From assembly GCF_003581615.1 (NCBI RefSeq), contig NZ_QXFH01000070.1:62001-126000 (forward strand): a stretch of DNA of 64,000 nucleotides, given 5' to 3'. A program made the translations under genes and the position numbers. Source of the DNA: Flagellimonas lutimaris. Its GTDB lineage: Bacteria; Bacteroidota; Bacteroidia; Flavobacteriales; Flavobacteriaceae. This document shows positions 50,192 to 57,969 of the stretch, in pieces (the first letter of the stretch is position 1; each line of letters starts with the position of its first letter). The notes beneath the pieces are model-generated. The model ran no database searches. It saw only the letters and a list, made by a program, of their open reading frames with translations, and was not told the DNA's origin.

Positions 50192-50787
50192 ACTAGATAT
50201 CCCTGTATTGCCAATACAGTAAAAATGAGGTATTGTAAAGAGAACATCCCCCATCCTCTATATGCATACAAAGGTACAGTTATTAAATCACCCAAAATCC
50301 AAAGGGTCCAGTTTTCCAATTTTTTATTGGCCATATACCACATCGCGGTAAAGAAAATACCTGAAGTAAAAATGTCCACATAATTGGTTGGTCCTATTTC
50401 TGCGCCAAATGCCTTGTACACGCCATACGTAACCAACATGGTAAGTAAAAAGAAACCAAATCCAATCCATTTCTCCTTGGTATTTGTTCTGGAAATATGC
50501 ACTACATGTTCCCTATTATCTTTTCTTCGGGCCCAATTCCACCAGCCATAAATACTCATAATGGAGTAATAGAAATTCATCATCATATCCCCAAATAAGC
50601 GATCTGTAAAAAATATGTAAGTGGTTATCACAGTTGCGACCAAGCCCGTGGGGTAGACCAGAATATCTTCTTTTTTGGCATAGACCACACTAGCAATTCC
50701 AAAGAAAAAAGCGGTAGCCTCTAAAATAATCAGGGATAGTTCCCGGTCTTGGTAGGGACCGAGAAAAAAATCAAAAATGGGGTTCAT
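50152..50787 (-). CDS. PnuC/PnuT family vitamin transporter
   Basis: Inner-membrane protein of 211 residues with about seven helices and the family motif IYGWWNWARR in the middle, belonging to the Pnu transporters. PnuC takes nicotinamide riboside, and PnuT takes thiamine; PnuT genes in Bacteroidota often lie with TPP riboswitches and TonB receptors. Here a thiamine-binding protein gene overlaps its start by 17 bases and a kinase gene its end by 40, with the TPP-controlled receptor four genes down. PnuT is therefore a reasonable alternative to the usual PnuC label. The sequence alone does not decide. Confidence 0.85.
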   Translation of the reverse strand: MNPIFDFFLGPYQDRELSLIILEATAFFFGIASVVYAKKEDILVYPTGLVATVITTYIFFTDRLFGDMMMNFYYSIMSIYGWWNWARRKDNREHVVHISRTNTKEKWIGFGFFLLTMLVTYGVYKAFGAEIGPTNYVDIFTSGIFFTAMWYMANKKLENWTLWILGDLITVPLYAYRGWGMFSLQYLIFTVLAIQGYLVWKKNLGNSLQTS

Positions 50788-51031
50788 ACTCGCTTCGGTC
50801 GGATTTTACCATTTTCATGGTCAGTACCACATGGTCCAAGTTTTCAAAACTTTCCTTGATTTCAGAATGGAGCAGTTCCATTACTTTATCATAATCGCCA
50901 AATACCTGTGTACTTAATGGATTTTCTAAAACGGCAAGTCCTGAATCACGCAATTTTTTGATAAAATTAATGATGGGTGCTTCAAAATCATCCTGAAGAG
51001 GGGATAAAGTAAGTTCAACGGATATTTTCAT
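50771..51031 (-). CDS. Thiamine-binding (YkoF/MTH1187-like) protein
   Basis: Protein of 86 residues with a ferredoxin-like fold of the thiamine-binding protein family: an N-terminal strand (MKISVELTLSPL), a helix (APIINFIKKLRDSGLA), and a C-terminal strand (NLDHVVLTMKMV). The family includes YkoF, which binds thiamine or hydroxymethylpyrimidine. It precedes the Pnu-type permease gene by a 17-base overlap, so the two are translationally coupled. The neighbourhood supports a role in thiamine handling. Confidence 0.8.
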   Translation of the reverse strand: MKISVELTLSPLQDDFEAPIINFIKKLRDSGLAVLENPLSTQVFGDYDKVMELLHSEIKESFENLDHVVLTMKMVKSDRSEYEPHF

Positions 51032-51072
51032 GGTCAGTTATGGTTTCCGGACAAAACTACGAAAAGGAATCA

Positions 51073-51714
51073 TCATCCCCCCATCATTTTTAAGGCATAC
51101 ACACAAGTAAATCCTTCAAACTCCAAGAATTGAACTTCATAATGCGATTTTTTGCCTTGATACATGATTTCCGCTACTGTTCTGGTATCATCAAAAGAAA
51201 AATCAATGACATTGATATGCCTTAAAAAACTTAACCCCTGTTGTGCACATATTTTGTAGAGTGATTCCTTAGCTCCCCAAACAATAGTCAGTTTTCGCAT
51301 CAACGCTTCGGAATTGGCCAAGGTTTTATACTCTTGAATCGGCGTGAATTTATGGGCAATCCGAAGGATTTTATCCCGCTGCATCTCAATATCGATACCT
51401 ACTTCATCAGTTTCGCTAATGATAATCCCAGTAAAATTGTGCGAATGGGTAATGGAGATGAACTTTCCGTCTTTAAGATGGGGCTTGCCAAAGTCGTCGT
51501 AATACAGGTCATGATCCACATAACCTGCTTCTGCCATGAGGTGGCGAATACTTAAAAAAGCCCTTCTATGAGCTTCCGATTTCATCCCGTCCATACGGTT
51601 CTGACAATGCTGTGTAAGCTCCACATCTTTAGAAAGCTGGAGTTCTGGCTCGGTAACCTTCCAGATATAAACTTTAGTCGTTGGGGAAACTGTTATTGTT
51701 TTGTAAACGGGCAT
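51073..51714 (-). CDS. 4'-phosphopantetheinyl transferase (Sfp type)
   Basis: Protein of 213 residues that transfers phosphopantetheine from CoA to a serine on an acyl- or peptidyl-carrier protein. The Sfp-type motifs are present: ISITHSHN, GIDIE and WGAKESLYK. I start at MPVYKT because the two residues upstream come from a TTG. It is the first gene of the thiamine-binding/Pnu/kinase/DUF4301 cluster and is divergent from ahcY. It has no evident local carrier-protein partner. Confidence 0.9.
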   Translation of the reverse strand: MPVYKTITVSPTTKVYIWKVTEPELQLSKDVELTQHCQNRMDGMKSEAHRRAFLSIRHLMAEAGYVDHDLYYDDFGKPHLKDGKFISITHSHNFTGIIISETDEVGIDIEMQRDKILRIAHKFTPIQEYKTLANSEALMRKLTIVWGAKESLYKICAQQGLSFLRHINVIDFSFDDTRTVAEIMYQGKKSHYEVQFLEFEGFTCVYALKMMGG

Positions 51715-51736
51715 TAACAAAAGTTAAGTGATTTCG

Positions 51737-51744
51737 TATCTTTG
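51737..51744 (+). promoter_or_regulatory. -7 element of the ahcY promoter
   Basis: TATCTTTG, a perfect consensus, about 44 bases before the ATG. No TTG lies at the standard spacing. Confidence 0.45.
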
Positions 51745-51788
51745 TCGCACTATTTAAGCTAAGCTACAAAAGTAAATTTATAAAAAGT

Positions 51789-53105
51789 ATGAGCACAAAG
51801 ACAATTCCGTACGTACCTTATAAAGTAAAGGATATCTCTCTTGCAGATTGGGGAAGGAAAGAAATTGAGTTGGCCGAAGCCGAAATGCCAGGACTAATGG
51901 CATTGCGTGAAGAATACGGAAGCCAGCAACCTTTGAAAGGTGCAAGGATTGCCGGTTGTCTTCACATGACCATTCAAACCGCTGTTTTGATTGAAACCTT
52001 GGTGGCCCTTGGAGCAGAGGTAACCTGGAGTTCTTGCAACATTTTTTCCACTCAGGATCACGCTGCTGCTGCTATTGCTGCTGCCGGAATCCCCGTTTAT
52101 GCATGGAAAGGAATGAACGAAGAGGAATTTGACTGGTGTATTGAACAAACGTTATTCTTTGGAGAAGACAGAAAACCATTGAACATGATTTTGGATGATG
52201 GTGGCGACCTTACCAATATGGTTTTGGATCAATATCCAGAATTGGCCGGAGGTGTAAAAGGCCTTTCAGAAGAAACCACTACGGGAGTTCACCGTTTGTA
52301 TGAAAGAATGAAAAATGGAACGCTTCCGATGCCGGCCATTAACGTTAACGATTCTGTGACCAAATCCAAATTTGATAACAAGTATGGATGTCGCGAGAGT
52401 GCCGTGGATGCCATTCGTAGAGCAACGGATACCATGTTGGCAGGTAAACGCGTGGTTGTTGCAGGTTATGGTGATGTTGGAAAAGGAACTGCTGCCTCGT
52501 TCCGTGGTGCTGGTGCCATTATTACGGTAACGGAAATTGACCCAATTTGTGCCCTACAAGCTTGTATGGACGGTTTTGAGGTGAAAAGATTGGAAACCGT
52601 TATTTCCAAAGCCGATATTGTAATTACCACTACAGGAAACAAAGACATCATCCGTGAAGAGCACTTTAGAGCTCTAAAAGACAAGGCCATTGTTTGTAAT
52701 ATTGGACATTTTGATAATGAGATTGATATGGCTTGGTTGAATGGGGCCTACGGTGACACCAAAGACGAAATAAAACCACAAGTGGACAAATACACTATTG
52801 ATGGTAAGGATGTTGTAATCTTGGCCGAAGGGAGATTGGTGAATTTAGGATGCGCCACAGGCCACCCAAGTTTTGTGATGAGCAACTCCTTCACCAACCA
52901 GACCTTGGCACAGATGGAACTTTGGAACAACAGTGATAAATATGCCAACGAGGTGTATATGCTTCCCAAGCATTTGGATGAAAAGGTAGCCAAGTTGCAC
53001 TTGTCTCGCTTAGGTGCTGAATTGACCGAGCTTAATGAAGAGCAAGCAGACTATATCGGTGTAAAAGTAGAGGGGCCCTATAAGCCTGAATACTACCGAT
53101 ACTAA
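51789..53105 (+). CDS. ahcY: Adenosylhomocysteinase
   Basis: Protein of 438 residues that hydrolyses S-adenosylhomocysteine to adenosine and homocysteine, clearing the methylation inhibitor. The NAD-binding Rossmann motif GYGDVGKG and the catalytic region [13 protein letters not shown] (Lys and Asp) are intact, as are [10 protein letters not shown] and the C-terminal [10 protein letters not shown] and [10 protein letters not shown] ends. Length and termini are normal. It is transcribed alone. Confidence 0.97.
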   Translation: MSTKTIPYVPYKVKDISLADWGRKEIELAEAEMPGLMALREEYGSQQPLKGARIAGCLHMTIQTAVLIETLVALGAEVTWSSCNIFSTQDHAAAAIAAAGIPVYAWKGMNEEEFDWCIEQTLFFGEDRKPLNMILDDGGDLTNMVLDQYPELAGGVKGLSEETTTGVHRLYERMKNGTLPMPAINVNDSVTKSKFDNKYGCRESAVDAIRRATDTMLAGKRVVVAGYGDVGKGTAASFRGAGAIITVTEIDPICALQACMDGFEVKRLETVISKADIVITTTGNKDIIREEHFRALKDKAIVCNIGHFDNEIDMAWLNGAYGDTKDEIKPQVDKYTIDGKDVVILAEGRLVNLGCATGHPSFVMSNSFTNQTLAQMELWNNSDKYANEVYMLPKHLDEKVAKLHLSRLGAELTELNEEQADYIGVKVEGPYKPEYYRY

Positions 53106-53125
53106 GTACTAAAGTGCTATAAAAC

Positions 53126-53157
53126 AAAAAACCCATGGCAGAACCATGGGTTTTTTT
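53126..53157. terminator. Bidirectional terminator between ahcY and the DUF3332 gene
   Basis: Perfect palindromic stem CCCATGG / CCATGGG with a CAGAA loop, flanked by A6 and T7 runs. Confidence 0.85.
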
Positions 53158-53173
53158 ATTGGATATTATGTTC

Positions 53174-53752
53174 TTAATCAGCCAATAGGGTTTCACCATA
53201 GTAGCAGGTCTTGCTTTCCTGTAGCAAAGCCAAACCTTCTTCCCTAGTGCTCATTGGGTCAATTTTTACTTCTTCACCATTTGGCATGTAAACAATGTAG
53301 AATCCTTCTTCAAAAGAAGATAGTTTTATAATTTCTCCATTAGGACGTATAGCGTTCCAAGATTTCTCATCCGGCTTGTACACCAAATCAATTTTCTTTC
53401 CTTTTTTAGGGCCTTCCACAACAGTTACCTGAATTCTATTTTTGGTGGCGATCATCTCAAAAGTATTACCATCGTGTTCGACCATTTGAGTTTCGGATTC
53501 CCCATCTTTCATAGCAATTGGATTAGATCCGGACCAGAACTCAATAACATTGAAGATAATGGCATCTCCTAAAAAGAATAACCCATACACAGGTACTATA
53601 TTCAATCCCCAAAAAATTAGGTTGTCCAAAAACTTACTGTCCGTTAACCCCTGATTCCAATCTTTCAAATTATTGAAAGCGCTAAAAGAACCTAAGCAGC
53701 TAGTGAATAAAATAGAGCAAGCAAGTAGTGATGAAATAATTACTTTTTTCAT
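53174..53752 (-). CDS. DUF3332 lipoprotein
   Basis: Protein of 192 residues with a lipoprotein signal (LLACSILFTSC, lipobox FTSC with Cys19), a following hydrophobic segment (about 46-72: FWGLNIVPVYGLFFLGDAI) and a C-terminal beta-rich region (PNGEIIKLSSFEEGFYIVYM). It matches DUF3332, exported proteins of unknown function. It is transcribed alone and converges on ahcY. Confidence 0.82.
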   Translation of the reverse strand: MKKVIISSLLACSILFTSCLGSFSAFNNLKDWNQGLTDSKFLDNLIFWGLNIVPVYGLFFLGDAIIFNVIEFWSGSNPIAMKDGESETQMVEHDGNTFEMIATKNRIQVTVVEGPKKGKKIDLVYKPDEKSWNAIRPNGEIIKLSSFEEGFYIVYMPNGEEVKIDPMSTREEGLALLQESKTCYYGETLLAD

Positions 53753-53888
53753 GATATAAGATTTATAGTTAATGATATTAAAGCTACGAAAAGATTTTTA
53801 CTAGCAACATACGTTTGAAACACATTCAGATTTAGGCATGGAAAAGTCTGCAACATCCCAACGTGATTATTACCTTTATTTGCTCAAA

Positions 53889-55010
53889 ATGGCAGAAATG
53901 GAAAATAATTGGTACATCATAGAAAATGTGGAAACAGTCGATTCTCCTTCAATTGCATTGTACTTGGAGCATCTCAAATACAATATAAATGAGATGATTT
54001 CTCTCGTTGAGGGAAAAACCGAAAGATTGATGCCACATATAAAAACCAACAAAATGCCCAAGGTGATGGAGCTTTTATTGGCTTCGGGCATCTCAAATTT
54101 TAAGGCCTCCACCATTTCTGAAGCAGAGATTGCCGCCGAAGCTGGTGCCAAATCTGTTTTGATTGCCCACCAACTTGTCGGGCCAAAAGTTGACCGCTTA
54201 CTTAGTTTGATAAAACACTTTCCAAATACACAGTTTTCCACTATTTTGGACAATATGGACAGTGCTGAGCTTTTAAATCAAAAAGCTTTGGAACATGAAA
54301 TCAAACTCAATATTTATATTGACATCAATAACGGCATGAACCGATCCGGTATTGAAATCGGTCCAGGTTTAGATGAATTGATGGCCTATTTAAAAATATG
54401 TAATTCTTTATTTTTCAAGGGACTACATGCTTACGACGGTCATTTAAGAGATGCTGATTTCACTATTAGGAAAGGAAAAATAGAAAAGGGAGTAAAGGAT
54501 GTTGAAACTTATTTTGAAGCGCTCAGAATCGACTATCCAGCAGCTGAACTAATATGCGGGGGAACTCCATCCTTTACTTCGCATGCGTTACAAGAAAAAA
54601 GGATTACTAGTCCGGGCACCTGTGTACTTTGGGATTGGGGCTACGGTGAAAAATTAACGGAACAAAACTTTAAACATGCCGCCCTTTTAGTGACCCGAAT
54701 TATTTCCAAGCCAACAGAAGGAATCATAACCATTGATCTGGGCCATAAATCTGTTGCAGCAGAAAATCCTATTGACAAGCGGGTTAAATTCCTAAATCTT
54801 GATGGTTATGAATTGCTTTCACAAAGTGAAGAGCATGGTGTAATCCAAGTAAAAGATTGGGATAAGTTTAAAGTTGGTGATGTCCTATATGGCCTTCCAT
54901 ACCACATCTGCCCCACCATAAACCTGCATGATGAAGTTTCTGTGATTGAAAATGGACAAAAAGTGGATTCTTGGGAAATTACCGCTCGAAAACGAAAAAT
55001 TCGATTTTAA
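53889..55010 (+). CDS. D-threonine aldolase-like PLP enzyme (alanine racemase fold)
   Basis: Protein of 373 residues with a fold-III alanine racemase N-terminal barrel. The PLP-binding Lys is in PHIKTNKMPKV, and IDINNGMNRSGIE, FKGLHAYDGHLRD and CGGTPSFTSHAL are metal- and PLP-site segments of the D-threonine aldolase branch; the C-terminal domain has the DWGYGEK and HEV-type residues that bind a divalent metal. It would act on D-3-hydroxyamino acids. I start at MAEMENNW; a -7-like TACCTTTA (53871-53878) precedes it, and the longer start at 53838 would cross that box. Substrate is unconfirmed. Confidence 0.86.
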   Translation: MAEMENNWYIIENVETVDSPSIALYLEHLKYNINEMISLVEGKTERLMPHIKTNKMPKVMELLLASGISNFKASTISEAEIAAEAGAKSVLIAHQLVGPKVDRLLSLIKHFPNTQFSTILDNMDSAELLNQKALEHEIKLNIYIDINNGMNRSGIEIGPGLDELMAYLKICNSLFFKGLHAYDGHLRDADFTIRKGKIEKGVKDVETYFEALRIDYPAAELICGGTPSFTSHALQEKRITSPGTCVLWDWGYGEKLTEQNFKHAALLVTRIISKPTEGIITIDLGHKSVAAENPIDKRVKFLNLDGYELLSQSEEHGVIQVKDWDKFKVGDVLYGLPYHICPTINLHDEVSVIENGQKVDSWEITARKRKIRF

Positions 55011-55030
55011 ACTTAACATCTACTTAAAAT

Positions 55031-55060
55031 AAAAAGGCTCCGCAAATGCGGAGCCTTTTT
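55031..55060. terminator. Bidirectional terminator between the aldolase-like gene and rpmA
   Basis: Perfect 13-bp stem AAAAAGGCTCCGC / GCGGAGCCTTTTT with an AAAT loop. Confidence 0.9.
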
Positions 55061-55081
55061 AATCAATATTATTGCTGATTA

Positions 55082-55342
55082 CTAAGCTTCAAAAGGTTCG
55101 ATGGAAACATAAGATTTGCCACCTACTTTTTTCTCAAACTTAACTAAGCCATCTACTTTGGCATGCAAAGTATGATCTTTTCCTGCATATACGTTATCAC
55201 CAGGGTTATGCTTGGTACCACGTTGTCTTACAATAATGTTACCTGCACTTGCTGCCTGACCACCAAAAATCTTGACACCTAAGCGTTTCGATTCTGATTC
55301 TCTACCGTTTTTTGAACTACCTACACCTTTCTTGTGAGCCAT
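55082..55342 (-). CDS. rpmA: 50S ribosomal protein L27
   Basis: Protein of 86 residues with the L27 N-terminus ([20 protein letters not shown]) and the family's core [20 protein letters not shown] and FHP-type region ([18 protein letters not shown]). It sits at the peptidyl-transferase centre near the exit of the tRNA P site. It lacks the cleavable N-terminal extension found in Firmicutes. It is 25 bases downstream of rplU, with which it forms an operon. Confidence 0.98.
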   Translation of the reverse strand: MAHKKGVGSSKNGRESESKRLGVKIFGGQAASAGNIIVRQRGTKHNPGDNVYAGKDHTLHAKVDGLVKFEKKVGGKSYVSIEPFEA

Positions 55343-55367
55343 GATATATAAATTTTAGTTCTTTTCT

Positions 55368-55910
55368 TTATTTGCTTAACGCTTCAATCAACTCGGCTTT
55401 CTTCATGGAAGAGTAACCGGTAATTTCCTTGGCTTTCGCCATTTCCTTCAATTCAGCAACAGTTTTGGAACTCAAATCCTCAGTAGTTGCCTTTGGAGCT
55501 TCCTTTTTAGGAGCTGCGGCTTTTTTCTCCGCCTTTTTAGGTACAGCAGCAGGTTTTGCTTCAGCTTTAGCTTTTGCCGGAGCCGCTTTCTTTGCACCTT
55601 TAGCTACAATACCTTCAACAACGATTTCAGTCAAATATTGTCTGTGACCGTTTTTCTTACGGTAACCTTTACGTCTTTTCTTTTTAAAGACGATTACCTT
55701 ATCTCCTTTTAGGTGCTTTACAACTTTGGCTTCAACAGCCGCACCTTCTATGACCGGGGCGCCAATGGTTACGTTACCACCATCTTCCAAAAGAAGAACT
55801 TTGTCGAAAGTAACTTTTTTACCTTCGTCTTCCTGCAAACGGTGAACGTACACTTTTTGGTCTTTTGCAACTTTAAATTGCTGCCCTGCCATCTCTACAA
55901 TTGCGTACAT
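55368..55910 (-). CDS. rplU: 50S ribosomal protein L21 with a long C-terminal extension
   Basis: Protein of 180 residues. The L21 core (about 1-103: MYAIVEMAGQQFKVAKDQKV through KRRKGYRKKNGHRQYLTEI) is of normal size. It is followed by an Ala/Lys/Pro-rich linker (about 104-143) and a small domain (about 145-180, LSSKTVAELKEMAKAKEI to KKAELIEALSK) that resembles a SAP/Rho-N-type nucleic-acid-binding helix-extension-helix. Extended L21 forms are known in Flavobacteriia. The extra domain may bind RNA or a ribosome factor; no test from sequence. A consensus promoter drives rplU-rpmA. Confidence 0.95.
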   Translation of the reverse strand: MYAIVEMAGQQFKVAKDQKVYVHRLQEDEGKKVTFDKVLLLEDGGNVTIGAPVIEGAAVEAKVVKHLKGDKVIVFKKKRRKGYRKKNGHRQYLTEIVVEGIVAKGAKKAAPAKAKAEAKPAAVPKKAEKKAAAPKKEAPKATTEDLSSKTVAELKEMAKAKEITGYSSMKKAELIEALSK

Positions 55911-55961
55911 AATGCGTTGATTAGATTAAAATTATTTCGCTTTTATCAAAATTAGCGGGTG

Positions 55962-55991
55962 CAAATATACTGCTAAATCCTTAATCCACAA
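55962..55991 (-). promoter_or_regulatory. rplU-rpmA promoter
   Basis: On the minus strand, TTG (55991-55989), 19 bases, then TATATTTG (55969-55962), giving a leader of about 48 bases. The leader might carry an L21 autoregulatory structure; I do not see one clearly. Confidence 0.65.
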
Positions 55992-56006
55992 GTATTCCTC
56001 CTTGAT

Positions 56007-56462
56007 TTAGCCCATAATTTTTTTAGAATTGTTACTTGTTTTAAAAAGCTGCATAAAAGAAAGTGTCAAAACCAAGGTTGTAGCGAATCCCATAATGGCC
56101 ACGGTAAAAAATACAATCCCTTGGAAATTCTTATAGTCGCCGGACCATGCCGAGGAAAGCTTGTCCAAAAAAGCGCTATCCAATTCTGTTGCATAGAATG
56201 CGAAGAAAATGGTAAACAAAAGTGTGGCCACAAACCCAGTGGTAACGCCAGCTGTAAATCCCTTTCCATAACTAAAATCTTTGCCCTGCTTAATTTTGGT
56301 GTACTTAATGGTCTCGTAAATGCCGAAACCAGTTATAACTCCATTAAATAAACTATAGAATACGTTGGTGTGTTTTCCCATTAAGGCCAAAATCAAAAAA
56401 TATGCTATCAGCACAGCACTGGTAACTATTCCAAAACGAATTGGAAGGGTTAAATTTTTCAT
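56007..56462 (-). CDS. DUF4199 membrane protein
   Basis: Protein of 151 residues with four membrane helices and the DUF4199 pattern: a short basic N-terminus before the first helix, IKQGKDFSYGKGFTAGV in the middle loop, and a C-terminal helix ending in basic residues. Function is unknown. It lies upstream of rplU on the same strand, but the rplU promoter is in the 96-base gap, so they are separate units. Confidence 0.85.
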   Translation of the reverse strand: MKNLTLPIRFGIVTSAVLIAYFLILALMGKHTNVFYSLFNGVITGFGIYETIKYTKIKQGKDFSYGKGFTAGVTTGFVATLLFTIFFAFYATELDSAFLDKLSSAWSGDYKNFQGIVFFTVAIMGFATTLVLTLSFMQLFKTSNNSKKIMG

Positions 56463-56567
56463 ATAATTGTTTTTTGGTTCATTGTATAATTTACTGAATG
56501 TTTGTGAATTATGCCATATTTTAAACCCTAAGACTTTTATAAATCTGCAGGCCTTCCGAAAAATATT

Positions 56568-56575
56568 CTATATTT
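56568..56575 (+). promoter_or_regulatory. -7-like element before the M16 peptidase pair
   Basis: TATATTTA has one mismatch to TAnnTTTG, 70 bases before the first ATG of the pair. Confidence 0.3.
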
Positions 56576-56645
56576 AGCGTAACATCGATTGGAAAATCGA
56601 CACCAACCTCTTAGCAACATCAATTTTTAAATACTTACTATTACG

Positions 56646-57968
56646 ATGAAAAAACAATTGTTTTCTGCATTTACAATGCTCTTTGCAATTACTCTGCTGT
56701 CTGCACAGGAAGTAGTTTTTGAAGAGTATAATCTGGACAATGGGCTCCATGTTATCCTACATCAGGACAACTCGGCCCCAGTAGTCACCACATCCGTAAT
56801 GTACCATGTGGGATCTAAAGACGAAAATCCGGACAAAACAGGTTTTGCCCACTTTTTTGAACACTTATTGTTCGAGGGCACCAAAAACATTGATCGAGGT
56901 GAATGGGATCAAATAACCGCAGCTAACGGAGGAAGAAACAATGCCAATACCTTTTTAGACCGCACTTATTATTATGAAGTTTTTCCTTCCAACAGTTTAG
57001 AAGTTGGTCTTTGGTTGGAATCCGAACGGTTGATGCACCCCATTATTGGGCAAGTTGGAGTGGACACCCAAAAAGAAGTGGTTCAAGAAGAAAGAAGGCT
57101 TAGAGTGGACAACTCGCCCTATGGCGCCTTTTTCAATGAAATTCTCAAAAATCTTTACACCGAACACCCCTACCGATGGGGAGTTATCGGTTCCTTGGAG
57201 CATTTGGCCAGTGCTACTTTGGACGATTTCAAAAAGTTCAATAAAACTTATTACGTGCCCAACAATGCTGTGTTGGTCGTAGCTGGTGATTTTGAAACCG
57301 CCAAGACCAAAAAGATGATCGAAGACTATTTTGGCCCTATCCCAAGAGGAGCTGAAATACAAAGACCAAATGTAAAGGAAGAGCCCATTACAAAAACGGT
57401 CTTTGCTAAATATCATGACCCCAACATCCAAATTCCTGCGATTCTATTGGCATATAGAACACCTGGTCAAGGACAGCGGGATTCTTACGTCATCAACATG
57501 ATTTCTACCTATTTGAGTAGTGGAGAGAGTTCCAAACTCTACAAGAAATTGGTGGACGAGAAAAAAATGGCACTACAGATACTTTCTGTACCTATTGATG
57601 CGGAAGATTACAGTTCTTACATTGTTGGAGGGCTTCCAGTAGGAGACAATTCCATTCAAGACATCAAAAAAGAAATTGATGAAGAAATTTTAAAGCTTCA
57701 AATGGAATTGATTTCCGAAAAGGATTACCAAAAACTTCAGAATAAGTTCGAAAACCAATTTGTAAATGCCAACAGCGGTGTTGAGGGCATTGCCAACTCC
57801 TTGGCCGAAAATTATATGCTGAAGGATGATACCAACCTCATCAATACAGAAATAGACATTTACCGTTCCATAACCCGTGAGGAAATCATGGAAGTGGCCA
57901 AAAAATATTTGAAGGTGAACCAACGCATTGAATTGGAGTATTTACCAGAACAAAAAGACGCTAATTAA
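56646..57968 (+). CDS. M16 family zinc peptidase, catalytic subunit
   Basis: Exported M16 peptidase of 440 residues with a signal peptide (cleaved after LLSAQ) and the inverted zinc motif HFFEH (69-73: His69, Glu72, His73), followed by a downstream acidic cluster QEERRLRV (about 144-151) that supplies the third ligand. The N- and C-terminal M16 halves are both present, though the C-terminal half has the R/Y-type pocket typical of the family. It is followed two bases later by a larger M16 protein without the zinc motif, so the pair should form a heterodimer like other bacterial M16B pairs. Peptide substrates are unknown. Confidence 0.92.
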   Translation: MKKQLFSAFTMLFAITLLSAQEVVFEEYNLDNGLHVILHQDNSAPVVTTSVMYHVGSKDENPDKTGFAHFFEHLLFEGTKNIDRGEWDQITAANGGRNNANTFLDRTYYYEVFPSNSLEVGLWLESERLMHPIIGQVGVDTQKEVVQEERRLRVDNSPYGAFFNEILKNLYTEHPYRWGVIGSLEHLASATLDDFKKFNKTYYVPNNAVLVVAGDFETAKTKKMIEDYFGPIPRGAEIQRPNVKEEPITKTVFAKYHDPNIQIPAILLAYRTPGQGQRDSYVINMISTYLSSGESSKLYKKLVDEKKMALQILSVPIDAEDYSSYIVGGLPVGDNSIQDIKKEIDEEILKLQMELISEKDYQKLQNKFENQFVNANSGVEGIANSLAENYMLKDDTNLINTEIDIYRSITREEIMEVAKKYLKVNQRIELEYLPEQKDAN

Positions 57969-57969
57969 A

